Positions 33,793-43,140 of a DNA stretch of 64,000 nt are shown here, piece after piece (the first letter of the stretch is position 1; every line of letters starts with the position of its first letter). The translations under genes and the position numbers were made by a program. Origin of the DNA: Kovacikia minuta CCNUW1. GTDB taxonomy: Bacteria; Cyanobacteriota; Cyanobacteriia; Leptolyngbyales; Leptolyngbyaceae. The notes beneath the pieces are model-generated. The model was not told the origin of the DNA. It did not search any database and saw nothing but the letters and a program-made list of their open reading frames with translations. The stretch covers positions 62,001 to 126,000 of the forward strand of contig NZ_CP083582.1 of assembly GCF_020091585.1 (NCBI RefSeq), given 5' to 3'.

Positions 33793-36254
33793 AATAAGTT
33801 ATGTAGCAGTGACAAACCCACTTCTACAACCTGTTTGGGCGCAATATCCAGGCATTCCAGATTGTAAGGGCAGGTGAAAGCATAGCAGGGACTACAGGGG
33901 GTGGGTTGGCGCAACAGTTTAGCAGCAGTGTGACGGGGTTGCCACTGACACTCGTACTCAGTTCCGGCAAACAGGATGACACTGGGAGTGCGGGTGGCAT
34001 CCGCAATATGCATCGTGGAGGTGTTATTGCTCAACATCAATTTGGCATTGGCAATTAATGCGGCTAGTTCAGCCAGGTTGGTTTCACCAATTAAATTAAT
34101 GGCGCAGGAACCCAGAGATTCCAATAAGGATTCGCTGTAGTGAAGATCTTTTGCAACCCCTGTCACCACAACCGAATAGCCTGTGATAGCCGCTAACTGA
34201 CGAGCCGCGATCGCAAATCGTTCTGAGGAATAGTTGCGGGACTGACAACTTGTCCAGGGATTTAACAGGATGTAGGGAGAATCTAACCTGTGTTTGGCTA
34301 GCTTTTCGGTCGCGCGTTGGTGTGCCGATTCTGGAATGCGGAGGCGGAGACTACGATCGCCCACCCGAAACCCAACCGATTCAATCAACCGCAGATTGCG
34401 TTCGACCTGATGGATTTCATCCGGAGCAGACTTTATTTCTGTGCTGAAAACGGCTCCACCCCACTCTTTGGACTCACCGACCCGTAGTGGAATTCCTGCC
34501 AGGTAACACAAGTAGCCTGCGGCATGGGGAGTTTGACTAAAACTCGTGAATACAATTGCCGCATCGAATTGGCGATCGCGCACCGTTTTGATCAAGTCCC
34601 ATTCCCGATCGGGATCAAACTCAAGTTTGCCTAAATCCTGCCACAGCGATCGCACGGGCAAAACCTCATCCACCCAGGGCAATAATTCTGCCGCCTGAGA
34701 TCCACCAGGGCTTGCCATCAGCGTCAGGCGCGATTGCGGCAAGTTCTGTTTAATGGCTTGCAGGGCAGGGCTGGTCATTAACACATCACCGATATTGTCC
34801 AGACGAATGACCAGGATGTTTTGAGCAGACAACCACTGGGGGGAGGGGTGAGAAGTTTTGAGTTTTGAGTTTTGAGTTTTGAGTTCAGAGGGTGGCGTTT
34901 GGAGGTTGGAAGGCGAAGTTTGGAGGTTGGAAAGCGAAGTTTCCAGGTCTGAGGGTGAAATTTCGAGTTCAGAGGTCGAAGCTTGAAGATCTGAGGGCAA
35001 AGTTTCGAGTTCAGAGGTCGAAGTTTCCAGGTCTGAAGTCGGAGTTTCGAGTTCAGAGGTCGAAGCTTGAAGGTCTGAAGTCGGAGTTTCGAGTTCAGAG
35101 GTCGAAGGGTTGAGTTTTGAGGTTGGAGTTTCGCGGTTGGAGGCAAAACTTTCAGGGTTGGAAGGCGAAAGTTGGAGGTTTGAGGGTGAATATGTGGGAT
35201 TTGAGAGGCGAGCGGGGAGATTGGAGCCTGGAGGCTGGGAACCCTGGGTTGGAGGTTTAAGAAATTTTGCGGCAGCAGCCCGCACATCCTCTGGGGAAAT
35301 CGCTTCCAAACAGGTTTGCCAGCCATCAAACGGACATTCACCGCTGTACCAACAACGTTGCAGAGTAAAGTTACTGATATTGCGATCGGGGCAGCCTGGA
35401 TGTCCCTGTAAATTGATGTGGGGAGGTCGTTGCCCATAACGATCACCCCAGGAAGGACCAAAGAGGGTAATGGTTGGCGTGTTTAGTGCGGCTGCAACAC
35501 GGGCAGGTCCGGTATCGGGAGCGATCGCCAGATCAACCATTGCCATCAGCGCTGCCAACTCACGCAACGTTCCCCGTTCCCAAAGTCGGGCACTGCCACC
35601 GATCTGCTGCACCATCTCAGTTGCAGATGGGCGATCGGAACCAACCGGAACAATTATTGTTGCACCATATTGATGGTGGAGTTTCCGTCCCAGGGTGACA
35701 AAGTTAGCGGTTGACCAGCGCTTAATTGCCATGCCTGCATCGGGGATCAGAAGCACGCAGGGATGATTTACCGAACCTAATTTTTGTTGAGCATGATGAA
35801 GCTCATCATGCGTTAAATACAATTGAGCAGGAGAAACACTTTCTGATTGAATGACTCCTTCTGCCAGAAGAATTTGGATAAAGCGATCGCCCACCCGTTG
35901 ATTTGGCGGAGGCGATCGCCATAGGTTTGTTACGACCTTTTGGGCACCACTTTCTTGAATGGCAGAATCGATGCCACCATAGTTGGTATCGGACACAATT
36001 AAGTCAAACGAACCAAGTTTTATCCATTGCTCAACCTGTTGCCGGATTGATTCAGAATCATGATTCTGATTGCGATTAATTGTGATAACGCGATCGATGA
36101 GTGGATCGTGTTTAAGCAGTTCTCCCCCTGGTGCAAAGGTAAGGACAGTCTTTTTTGCATTTGGATAGGAGCGCCCCAATGCTTGAATGGCAGGCAACGC
36201 GATCAACACATCTCCAATTCCGCCCAGTAATTCGACAAATAATAGATTTTGCAT
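33786..36254 (-). CDS. Double GT9 (heptosyltransferase-like) protein joined by a repeat-encoded linker
   Basis: An 822-aa protein with two complete GT9 domains. Domain 1 (residues about 1-325) starts LLFVELLGGIGDVLIALPAI and has LAIAPDTGPARVAAALNTPTITLFGPS; domain 2 (about 480-815) starts ILVIRLDNIGDVLMTSPAL and has LMLSNNTSTMHIADATRTPSVILFAG and a Cys-rich acceptor loop. GT9 enzymes move ADP-heptose or similar sugars. The linker (residues about 330-475) is a low-complexity chain of SELETPTSDLQAST-type 14-residue units encoded by 21/42-bp repeats built from GAGTTTT-like heptamers. Probably two adjacent genes fused when an intergenic repeat island lost its stops. Confidence 0.88.
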   Translation of the reverse strand: MQNLLFVELLGGIGDVLIALPAIQALGRSYPNAKKTVLTFAPGGELLKHDPLIDRVITINRNQNHDSESIRQQVEQWIKLGSFDLIVSDTNYGGIDSAIQESGAQKVVTNLWRSPPPNQRVGDRFIQILLAEGVIQSESVSPAQLYLTHDELHHAQQKLGSVNHPCVLLIPDAGMAIKRWSTANFVTLGRKLHHQYGATIIVPVGSDRPSATEMVQQIGGSARLWERGTLRELAALMAMVDLAIAPDTGPARVAAALNTPTITLFGPSWGDRYGQRPPHINLQGHPGCPDRNISNFTLQRCWYSGECPFDGWQTCLEAISPEDVRAAAAKFLKPPTQGSQPPGSNLPARLSNPTYSPSNLQLSPSNPESFASNRETPTSKLNPSTSELETPTSDLQASTSELETPTSDLETSTSELETLPSDLQASTSELEISPSDLETSLSNLQTSPSNLQTPPSELKTQNSKLKTSHPSPQWLSAQNILVIRLDNIGDVLMTSPALQAIKQNLPQSRLTLMASPGGSQAAELLPWVDEVLPVRSLWQDLGKLEFDPDREWDLIKTVRDRQFDAAIVFTSFSQTPHAAGYLCYLAGIPLRVGESKEWGGAVFSTEIKSAPDEIHQVERNLRLIESVGFRVGDRSLRLRIPESAHQRATEKLAKHRLDSPYILLNPWTSCQSRNYSSERFAIAARQLAAITGYSVVVTGVAKDLHYSESLLESLGSCAINLIGETNLAELAALIANAKLMLSNNTSTMHIADATRTPSVILFAGTEYECQWQPRHTAAKLLRQPTPCSPCYAFTCPYNLECLDIAPKQVVEVGLSLLHNLLC
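34830..35265. repeat. Translated 21/42-bp tandem repeat array (linker)
   Basis: Begins with pure TTTTGAG heptamers near 34857-34888, then 21-bp units of the form GTTTCGAGTTCAGAGGTCGAA alternating with GTCTGAAG-containing units, decaying toward 35200. Unit length is a multiple of 7 and 3, so the reading frame stays open in the sense frame; a second frame is open too. Confidence 0.88.
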
Positions 36255-36341
36255 AACCGACTCTACCCACAGATAATATAAAATTCGTTTCTATAAAGAA
36301 GATGGAGCCGCTGAGATTTTGCATGGTTCTTAGCAAGGATT

Positions 36342-36410
36342 GAGAAACCGGGGTTCTCAATGAGGAACCAATACTCTCAGTATTTAATCCTGGCAAGAAC
36401 CCCGGTTTCT
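36342..36410. repeat. Palindromic repeat pair (family R1)
   Basis: GAGAAACCGGGGTTCTC and AGAACCCCGGTTTCT about 35 bp apart, between the GT2 gene and the double GT9 gene. Could fold as a hairpin within the operon transcript. Confidence 0.6.
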
Positions 36411-36424
36411 GGTTGCTGTGACCA

Positions 36425-37271
36425 TCAAAATGAAGACGGACTTTGCACAAGGTTTTGCTCGGTTGACCAGTCGATCACGCTGTTGGCAGCAACCTGGCGA
36501 TCGGGAATTGTAGTCGGTAATTCCTGATGATAGGCACCGGATGGGATGATTCCACAGCCGCCATAACGCGCCATCAGTTGTTGCTGCACCAGCACATCCT
36601 CACCACAGTGTTCGGGTGGCAAATCACGCCAGAATGAAAATCCTCCAATGCTACGCAGTTTTTCCGTGTTATACAAAATGCAGCCACCAATCCAGGCAAT
36701 TTTGTACCGTTGTAGGTGGTTTCCGTTTAAATTCAAACGCTGTTGAAGATGGTAAAGGTTCGCCGCGTTATGCAGTCGCCACCGTTCCCAGGCTGGGGTA
36801 TCAGGTTTTACCTCCTCCGGTGCAACATTCCCCTGCCAAAACTCGATCGCCTGCTCGTGGGGACGCACATCCTGAATGAAACTCAACCCGTGCAGCGCGC
36901 TTCCGACAAATCCACACTTCTCGGCATGTAAGGTTAGCACCAGATGTTCAACCAGCGTTGCTTCCAGAATCGACATCATCATCCAGAAATAACGCACAGG
37001 GAGCCGTAACCTGATCGAACAAAAACTGGCGATGTTCAGCCATTCCCCGTCGCGGTAGATGCTTATGGAGCACAACCTCATGCCCGTGAGATCGCAGCAC
37101 CCGCAGCACAGCTTGAACTTCACCCGTAGCGATCGGATCGCTATCCTCAGTTTGGTCAGAAATGATGATCCGAAAATCCCGAAACGTTTGGGCAATCAGA
37201 CTGGTCAGGGTGACAGCCAGCGCTGTCGGGCGGCTACAGGTGGGAATCAAAACATCGACCGTTGCCGTCAT
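36425..37271 (-). pseudogene. Family 2 glycosyltransferase, frameshifted
   Basis: The first part reads VDVLIPTCSRPTALAVTLTSL, QTFRDFRIIISDQ and the metal-binding CALFLDDDV; then the frame breaks at about 36970-36974 and resumes ILEATLVEHLVLTLHAEKCGFVG, KIAWIGGCILYNTEKLRSIGGF and PPEHCGEDVLVQQQL. One extra G (coding GTCGATTCTGG) accounts for it; without it the enzyme is a normal 281-aa GT-A protein. Its start overlaps the upstream GT9 stop by 4 nt. Real lesion or sequence error cannot be separated here. The donor sugar is unknown. Confidence 0.85.
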
Positions 37272-38431
37272 CGCCAGATCTCCTTTGCGGAAAGAGTAGG
37301 ACTGGGAGAGTGAAGGAGGAGGGGCGTGGGGGAGGGGAGGGAGGTGGGGAGAGTTTCGGTTAGGGTTTCGTTCAGGAGTTCACGCGCAGCTTCAACGATC
37401 GCATCTGGAGTAACCTGTTGCAAACAATGGTGATGACCTTCAGGACAGATGCTCTTGTAGCAGAACTTGCAGGGAACATCATGGAACAAAACCCGATGGG
37501 GAACTTCCCAGGGAGTGTGCTGGGGATTGGTCAAGGCGTAGAGGTCAACAACGGGCGTACCCACCGCCGCCGCCATGTGAACTGGTCCCGTGTTATTGGC
37601 AATCAGGAGGGGAGCGCTTGCCAGCAGTGCTGCCAGATCTGCCAAACCCAGACAACCCACGAGAGGATAGGAGTCTACACCCATTGCCGATCGAATCCTT
37701 TCCACCAGTTCCCCTTCGGCGGCAGTGCCGGTAAAAACGATCTGACAATCAGCATCCATCACTAAACGACGGGCAACCTCTGCAAATCCTTCGGGGGAAT
37801 AGCGCCGAGAGGCTGCCGTCGCACCAGGGTGAATCACCACCCACGGCTGACTCCTATCCAGTTCCAGTGCAGTCAGCAGCGATCGAACTTTTTGAAAATG
37901 GCTGTCTGGAGCTTTTAAGGACAAACGCTGATCCTCCACCTCGTAACCGATACTGGCAACCAGATCAAGCTGACGGCGAACTTCATGGCGAATGCCGCAA
38001 CTGGGTTCTGGATCAAGCACCCAGTTCGTCAGGAGTTGGTAGGGATTTTCGTGACAGTGGGCTAGACGCAGGGGAATGTTTGCTAGATAGCACAGAAAAG
38101 CCGACGGTAGGGGGTTTTGGCTAAATACGGTAAAAATAACCGCTGCGTCGAAATTGCTCGATCGCAGCAATTCAACCCTCTCCAATTCCGGTTGGCTGTT
38201 CAGCCGAGGTGCTGTAGCTTTCATCCAGGGTGGATCGTAGGCAATCACCCGATCAATTTCTGGCACCAGGGACGCAACTTCCGCCCCAGCGTGGGAGGTG
38301 AGCAGCGTGATGGAGCGATCGTTCCGCTTGAGTGCGCGAATTGCCGGAGTTGTCATCAATACATCCCCGATCGCATCCAACCGCACACAAAGAATATTTT
38401 TAGCGTTGTCCCATTGCTCCTGTAGCGTCAT
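37268..38431 (-). CDS. GT9 heptosyltransferase-like glycosyltransferase
   Basis: A 387-aa GT-B enzyme of the LPS heptosyltransferase family: ILCVRLDAIGDVLMTTPAIRAL, VVIHPGATAASRRYSPEGFAEV, and LLIANNTGPVHMAAAVGTPVVDLYA are the family's donor-site segments. A CKFCYKSICPEGHHHCL loop with four Cys near the C-terminus also occurs in other members. Ends with a Pro/Ser/Thr/Leu-rich tail. 4-nt overlaps with both the kinase gene upstream and the GT2 gene downstream, so the three form a tight operon. Confidence 0.92.
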   Translation of the reverse strand: MTLQEQWDNAKNILCVRLDAIGDVLMTTPAIRALKRNDRSITLLTSHAGAEVASLVPEIDRVIAYDPPWMKATAPRLNSQPELERVELLRSSNFDAAVIFTVFSQNPLPSAFLCYLANIPLRLAHCHENPYQLLTNWVLDPEPSCGIRHEVRRQLDLVASIGYEVEDQRLSLKAPDSHFQKVRSLLTALELDRSQPWVVIHPGATAASRRYSPEGFAEVARRLVMDADCQIVFTGTAAEGELVERIRSAMGVDSYPLVGCLGLADLAALLASAPLLIANNTGPVHMAAAVGTPVVDLYALTNPQHTPWEVPHRVLFHDVPCKFCYKSICPEGHHHCLQQVTPDAIVEAARELLNETLTETLPTSLPSPTPLLLHSPSPTLSAKEIWR

Positions 38432-39537
38432 GCGACCTCCCTGGATGATTCATTACCATTGCGTTCTGGCGTTGTGTTCGGGCGTAATGGTTCTTTCCCC
38501 CGGCGCGTTTCAAATTGGGTTTCAGTCATTGCAAGCCGTGCCTGAAGCTCCTCAATAGAGCAGGTGGCGGTCCCTGCCTTGGCGACCACAACTGCCGCTG
38601 CGCTGGAAGCTAACTCACCAGCGGCAGACACCGAGGCTCCAGCAGCCAGGGCAAGCGTCAGGGCACTGATGAACGTATCACCCGCACCTGTGGCACTGGC
38701 ACAGGTCTTAGACCTTGCTGGCACTTGCAGCGGTGCAGCGTGATGTTGAAGCATGAGTGCGCCATCTGTATCCAGGGTCACTGCTGCAATTCTGGCTCCA
38801 GTCCTGTCTAATAGCTGCTTTTGATGCAGTAAAATTTGATCAATCCGCGTTCCTTGATCAAAAAATTGATCGCCTGATGCATCATGAATATTTTGAATCC
38901 CTAGTAATTGAATCGCTTCTTTGTAATTGGGCTTAACCACGGTGACACCCACAGATCGGTAGTTTGCCAAACGTTTGGAGTCCACCACAATTAACTGGGG
39001 CGATCTGGCTTGCAATTGGGCGATCGCAGCAATGACCTGAGGTGTCAAAATACCATAACTGTAATCGGAAATGAGAATGGCATCGCAACGAGCAAACAAA
39101 TGACTCAAACGATCAATGAGCAGGTTCTCAATATCTGACCCGATCGCATCCGTATTGCCCTGATCAAACCGCATCAGCATTTGGGAGCCTGCCATAATGC
39201 GATGTTTAACTAAGGTACAACGGGAAGATTGGGTGATTAAAGCATCGGTGGAGATTCCCTGCCGCTCCAATGCTCGGAATAACAGACTACCCTCCAGATC
39301 TGCACCGACCACCGAAAGGAACGACACCTGGGCACCCAGACTACGAAGATTGACCGCCGTATTTGCCGCTCCCCCCGGAACATCCTGGCGATCGTTGAGC
39401 GTCACTACCGGAACTGGGGCTTCGGCACACAGGCGATCAGCATTACCCATCAGATAGCTATCGAGAATCGCTTCTCCAATAACAGCAATGTGGAGCCGGG
39501 AAAAAGATTGGATTAAGCCAGAAAGAGTAGGGGGCAT
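38428..39537 (-). CDS. D-glycero-D-manno-heptose-7-phosphate kinase (PfkB family)
   Basis: From ATG 39537 (MPPTLSGLIQSF) the protein is 369 aa. PfkB fold: AVIGEAILDSYLMG, DVPGGAANTAVNLRSLGAQ, VVKPNYKEAIQLLG and the catalytic ATGAGDTFISALTLALAAG. Matches the kinase half of HldE (RfaE domain I), which makes heptose 1,7-bisphosphate; the nucleotidyltransferase half is absent. The frame extends upstream to 39702, but those 55 residues (LVTNYQLLITNYQ...) are encoded by STRR heptamers and I reject them as the true start. Overlaps the GT9 gene downstream by 4 nt. Confidence 0.88.
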   Translation of the reverse strand: MPPTLSGLIQSFSRLHIAVIGEAILDSYLMGNADRLCAEAPVPVVTLNDRQDVPGGAANTAVNLRSLGAQVSFLSVVGADLEGSLLFRALERQGISTDALITQSSRCTLVKHRIMAGSQMLMRFDQGNTDAIGSDIENLLIDRLSHLFARCDAILISDYSYGILTPQVIAAIAQLQARSPQLIVVDSKRLANYRSVGVTVVKPNYKEAIQLLGIQNIHDASGDQFFDQGTRIDQILLHQKQLLDRTGARIAAVTLDTDGALMLQHHAAPLQVPARSKTCASATGAGDTFISALTLALAAGASVSAAGELASSAAAVVVAKAGTATCSIEELQARLAMTETQFETRRGKEPLRPNTTPERNGNESSREVA

Positions 39538-39709
39538 GGGATTAGAAACTAATAATTGAGAATTGAGAATTAAAAGTTTTAAGTTTTGGGTTGGTGATTG
39601 GTAATTGGTAATTAGTAGTTGGTAATTGGTCACTAACACCTGACACCTTCTATCCTTTATCTTTTCCCTGACACCTGACACCTGACACCTGACACCTACC
39701 ACCTACCAC
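39538..39709. repeat. STRR island between kinase and phosphatase genes
   Basis: AATTGGT, GACACCT and ACCACCT heptamers, several runs, on the 5' side of the kinase start. Confidence 0.8.
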
Positions 39710-40276
39710 CTACCACCTACCACCTTCAATGACATCCACAGCTTCACTTAAATCAGTTGCGACATGATGTGGAATTCGATCGGGGGAGAAAATCCATTCA
39801 GTTTCGTTGCCGTTATCCAATAAAATCGTTTGGCATCCTGCTCGACGACCTGCTTCCACATCATTCAGGATGTCGCCAATAAACCACGACTGACTGAGAT
39901 CGATGGTGTAATCATGGGCAGCTTGCAGCAGCAGACCGGGTTTGGGTTTGCGACAGTGGCAGTCGATCGCATATTTCCCTACCATTCCTTCGGGATGATG
40001 GGGACAAAAATAGAAATCAGTTAGCGGTATATCGAATTGCGCTAATAATTCCCGCGATCGCTGTTTCACCGGTTCTAATGCTGCTTCCGGGAAATATCCC
40101 CGTGCTACTCCCGATTGATTTGAAATGATAATGAGCAGGTAGCCACTCTCATGGAGCTGCCGTAAACTTTCGACGCCCACTGTCAATCGCATTTGATCTG
40201 GATCGACGTTGTACGGTACATCCTCAATCAAAGTGCCATCTTTATCTAAAAAAATTGCTCGTTTGTCATTTGTCAT
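39710..40276 (-). CDS. gmhB: D-glycero-beta-D-manno-heptose-1,7-bisphosphate 7-phosphatase
   Basis: A 188-aa HAD-IIIA phosphatase. Motif I AIFLDKDGTLIED (nucleophile Asp), IIISNQSGVARGYF, the zinc-loop-type FYFCPHHPEG...CHCRKPKPGLL and GDILNDVEAGRRAG. These are GmhB/histidinol-phosphatase family features; the neighbouring heptose kinase makes GmhB the natural assignment. It removes the 7-phosphate in nucleotide-heptose synthesis. It is upstream of the kinase with only a repeat island between, and is probably co-transcribed. Confidence 0.9.
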   Translation of the reverse strand: MTNDKRAIFLDKDGTLIEDVPYNVDPDQMRLTVGVESLRQLHESGYLLIIISNQSGVARGYFPEAALEPVKQRSRELLAQFDIPLTDFYFCPHHPEGMVGKYAIDCHCRKPKPGLLLQAAHDYTIDLSQSWFIGDILNDVEAGRRAGCQTILLDNGNETEWIFSPDRIPHHVATDLSEAVDVIEGGRW

Positions 40277-40439
40277 TTGTCATTTGGTATTTGTCACTTG
40301 TCACTTGTCATTTGTCATTCGTCATTTGTTGCTCGATGTTAGTTGTTAATTCCTATTTAGAATCTGACACCTGACACCTGACACCTACCACCTACCACCT
40401 ACCACCTACCACCTACCACCTCCACCTACCACCTACCAC
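40277..40439. repeat. STRR island
   Basis: Runs of CATTTGT/TCACTTG heptamers then ACCTACC, the longest uninterrupted heptamer run in this part of the window (about 40380-40440). No gene. Confidence 0.85.
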
Positions 40440-41165
40440 CTACGGCCACGAGCTTTCCTGCATCGGGATCACCATCACTTCAGGAATGACCGTTGCTTCG
40501 GGTTGGCACAATACATAGCGAATCGTATCGGCAACATTTTTAGGATCTTGCAATTTATCGAGCGGGGTGTCTGGAAAGCGATCGAGAATAAACGGAGTTT
40601 GCATCCCGCCTGCAATTACCGCTGTTACTTTGATTTTGTGCGGACGGGCTTCCACATGTAAGGCATGGCTAAATCCCAATAGTCCCCACTTGCTGGCATG
40701 GTAGGCAGACGCATTTGCCCAGGTGCGTTTGGATGCAGTTGAGGCAACATTCACAATGTGCCCGTATCCCTGCTGCTTCATTGCGGGTAAAACAAGCTTG
40801 GATAGAACAAAGGGGGCACGTAAATTAACCGCTAAAACCCTATCCCAGTCTGCGATTTCTAGCTCGTCTACGGGCAGGGTGACATCCGTTCCGGCATTGT
40901 TAATTAGAATATCCAGGCGACCAAATTGTTGAACAACTTGATCAATTGCGGTTTCTGCCTGATGCTTATCACACACATCTAACCGGAGAGCGATCGCCTT
41001 ACCTCCATCTGCCTGGATTTCCAGTGCGACGGTTTCAGCCAGTTCTTCGCGAATATCCGCAACCACTGCGATCGCACCAGCTTGTCCTAACATGCGGCAG
41101 ATGGCCTCTCCTAAGCCCCGTCCGCCGCCTGTAACCAGTGCAACTTTTCCAGCGAGTTCAGTCAT
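40440..41165 (-). CDS. Short-chain dehydrogenase/reductase
   Basis: A 241-aa classical SDR: ALVTGGGRGLGEAICR (cofactor loop), DILINNAGTDV, and the catalytic Ser/Tyr/Lys set in NVASTASKR...SAYHASKWG. NAD(P)-dependent oxidoreductase; the substrate is unknown. It has an AAGGAG Shine-Dalgarno 8-9 nt before ATG 41165. It lies in the heptose cluster, but it is not the extended-SDR HldD epimerase. Confidence 0.92.
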   Translation of the reverse strand: MTELAGKVALVTGGGRGLGEAICRMLGQAGAIAVVADIREELAETVALEIQADGGKAIALRLDVCDKHQAETAIDQVVQQFGRLDILINNAGTDVTLPVDELEIADWDRVLAVNLRAPFVLSKLVLPAMKQQGYGHIVNVASTASKRTWANASAYHASKWGLLGFSHALHVEARPHKIKVTAVIAGGMQTPFILDRFPDTPLDKLQDPKNVADTIRYVLCQPEATVIPEVMVIPMQESSWP

Positions 41166-41553
41166 TGATGTATCTCCTTGAAGTAAGTAATAGGTGGTAG
41201 GTGGTAGGTGGCGGGGAAAGGATGAAGGATAAAGGATAAAAGGTGGTAGGTGGTAGGTGGTAGGTGGTAGGTATCAGGTGTCAGGGAAAAGATAAAGGAT
41301 AAAGGATGAAGGATAAAGGATAAAAGGTGGTAGGTGGCAGGTGCTAGAGCATCGGTACAGTATTTCGAGAAACCGGGTTTCTGGTGAGGATATTCAACAA
41401 AACTTGAGCATCTTAGAGAAGAAACCCGGTTTCTGTACCGGCATTCTAGTGACCCATGACCAATCACTTATCACCAATGGTCAATGACTAATGACTAATC
41501 ACCAATTGGTTTGGAATTGGAATTGGGTTGGGTGAAATTTTCTTGCCCATTTC
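41166..41553. repeat. STRR island plus R1 palindromic repeat
   Basis: GGTAGGT and GGATAAA heptamers at 41190-41340, then an R1 element at 41344-41455 (CTAGAGCATCGGTACAGTAT, with AGAAACCGGGTTTCT and AGAAACCCGGTTTCT cores). The R1 copy is about 90% like the inverse copy at 60363-60475. The rest (41456-41553) is the original 3' extension of the GT4-GmhA gene, beyond the IS66 element. Confidence 0.8.
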
Positions 41554-43140
41554 GTAAGCGTTCAGGGGGTAATAGCAACAGTAGGTAGTAGGGAGGGAGC
41601 AGATCGACCCTGCCGAGCAGCACGACAGGCCTCAACCAGATAATCTAACACTGGACGATTTTGAGATCGTAGTGTCGTGACCACCGTGAGCATTCTTGAG
41701 ACAAATAAACTGCCCACTTGACTTTGAGAACCAAAGCTATTTTTGCGCCATAAAACGGCTGGACGCAGTGCCCGTTCTGCTGCATTATTGGTTGGTTCAA
41801 TCCCTGCTGTTGTCACAAACGTCCATAACGCTGTCTCTACTTTCAACAGTTGCTGGCAGGTTCGAACTGTTTTTGCTAACGGTGTTTTTTCTTTTGTTCC
41901 AATGACATAAGCAGATCCCTCACTCAGCAACTCGTGAATGCGTTGCTGAATAGGTGCGACTTCTAAAATAAATTGCGAACGCTCTAAAGTGCCATCTCGA
42001 ACCCGATACCACAACTCAAACAACAACTTCTGTTGAGCTAACAGTGCTCGACCTAATTCACCAGAAACTCCAGACCGTTCGGCAATCCGAGTAAAATCTC
42101 GTTTGAGATGGGCCCAACACAGTTGTCGGCCTTTGAGTTCAAGCCAAGTATAGGCACTGAAGCGGTCACTGCTGACAATGCCATTAAAGGCCTGGCCCAA
42201 TAAGTCTTGGCACACGGCTTGAGAGCGTCCTAGACAGACTGCAAAATAGCTGACTAATGGGGTGACGATTACCCACAACCAACCTTTGCATCGAGTCGGA
42301 TTGTTGCCATCGCTATTGCCTTGAGCAAAGCTGGTTTCATCCATATTCACCTGAGCTTGGGCTTGGACATAGCGCTGGGCTTGAACCACAGCCTCTGCAA
42401 CCGAATCAGAACTCTCCTGCCGCAGTTGGTTGATACTGCCGACTGAAATCTCCACCCCAAACAATTCCCACAGCAATTCTTGGACCATTCGGTGTGACTG
42501 GCGGTACTGTCCGCTCAACACGCCAACGTGAGCCACCACTCGCTCTCCATAACCACTCCCGTTGCAAATCTCCTCGTCCCAAGCCCGCGTCACTCCCCCA
42601 CATCGCCCACACGCCAAGGCATGAAACCGATGCTCACACACTTGAGGCACAATCGGAGGGATTTCTACAACCTGAATCCGATGCGGGTCGTGGTCTACTC
42701 CGTTCAATCTCCCACCACAGTGCACGCACGCTTCAGGATAATAGTCTTCAACGTTCTGGCATTGCTCAGTTGGATACAACGAGCGCCCATGCCCTTCGTG
42801 TCCAGGTTGTCCACCTCGCTGCTTGCCACTTTTCGGCTTCTCCTTCACTTTGAACCCTTTGCTCATATCCTGTGACGGAGGTTGAGACGAATTCTGGCTG
42901 TTTTGCTTGACCTGTTCCTTGAGTAATTCGTTCTCTACTTTGAATTCCTCGTATTGTTGCTCTAGCTGTTCGATGCGCCCAACCAAACTGTTCACCAATC
43001 GTTTGACACTCTCTGGGGTCTTTTCCCAATCCGTTTGGCTAATCTCGTTCACTGAGTTGGGCAAGTTCTCGTTCATCCTGTTAGCCTATCAGCACCTTTC
43101 ATTTTTCTCAATTCCCTGATCCAACCGTCTGAACAGTTAC
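41554..43140. mobile_element. IS66-family insertion sequence, complete
   Basis: Ends GTAAGCGTTCAG at the left and the complement GTAACTGTTCAG at the right, flanked by the 8-bp direct repeat CCCATTTC (41546-41553 and 43141-43148). IS66 elements give 8-bp duplications. It carries one transposase gene. The right end supplies the TAA stop of the GT4-GmhA gene. Confidence 0.93.
41562..43076 (-). CDS. IS66 family transposase
   Basis: A 504-aa DDE transposase. An N-terminal coiled coil (VGRIEQLEQQYEEFKVENEL) is followed by the linker SQPPSQDMSKG, a zinc-binding region (CVHCGGRL, CGRCGG) and the DDE core with D in QVNMDETSF, D in IVSSDRFSAY and E in TNNAAERALRPAV. It is intact in length with no frameshift, so this copy could be active. 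No accessory IS66 genes (TnpA/TnpB small ORFs) are present, as in single-ORF cyanobacterial members. Confidence 0.95.
   Translation of the reverse strand: MNENLPNSVNEISQTDWEKTPESVKRLVNSLVGRIEQLEQQYEEFKVENELLKEQVKQNSQNSSQPPSQDMSKGFKVKEKPKSGKQRGGQPGHEGHGRSLYPTEQCQNVEDYYPEACVHCGGRLNGVDHDPHRIQVVEIPPIVPQVCEHRFHALACGRCGGVTRAWDEEICNGSGYGERVVAHVGVLSGQYRQSHRMVQELLWELFGVEISVGSINQLRQESSDSVAEAVVQAQRYVQAQAQVNMDETSFAQGNSDGNNPTRCKGWLWVIVTPLVSYFAVCLGRSQAVCQDLLGQAFNGIVSSDRFSAYTWLELKGRQLCWAHLKRDFTRIAERSGVSGELGRALLAQQKLLFELWYRVRDGTLERSQFILEVAPIQQRIHELLSEGSAYVIGTKEKTPLAKTVRTCQQLLKVETALWTFVTTAGIEPTNNAAERALRPAVLWRKNSFGSQSQVGSLFVSRMLTVVTTLRSQNRPVLDYLVEACRAARQGRSAPSLLPTVAITP

Noticed and set aside
34778-35461. 227-codon alternative frame over the repeat linker of the double GT9 gene
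   Set aside because: It is a shadow of the 21-bp repeat array, which is open in more than one frame; the GT9 frame continues into conserved domains on both sides.
37268-38431. Proposed KDO transferase for the GT9 gene
   Set aside because: The N-terminal VRLDAIGDVLM and NNTGPVHMAAA segments are GT9; KDO transferases are GT30 and lack them.
39538-39702. N-terminal 55-residue extension of the heptose kinase
   Set aside because: Encoded by STRR heptamers, with no similarity to kinases; ATG 39537 starts where the family does.
40380-40440. CRISPR-like regular repeat
   Set aside because: Units are 7-bp ACCTACC heptamers without spacers; STRR, not CRISPR.
40440-41165. HldD epimerase for the SDR gene
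   Set aside because: HldD is an extended SDR of about 310 aa; this is a 241-aa classical SDR with YHASK.
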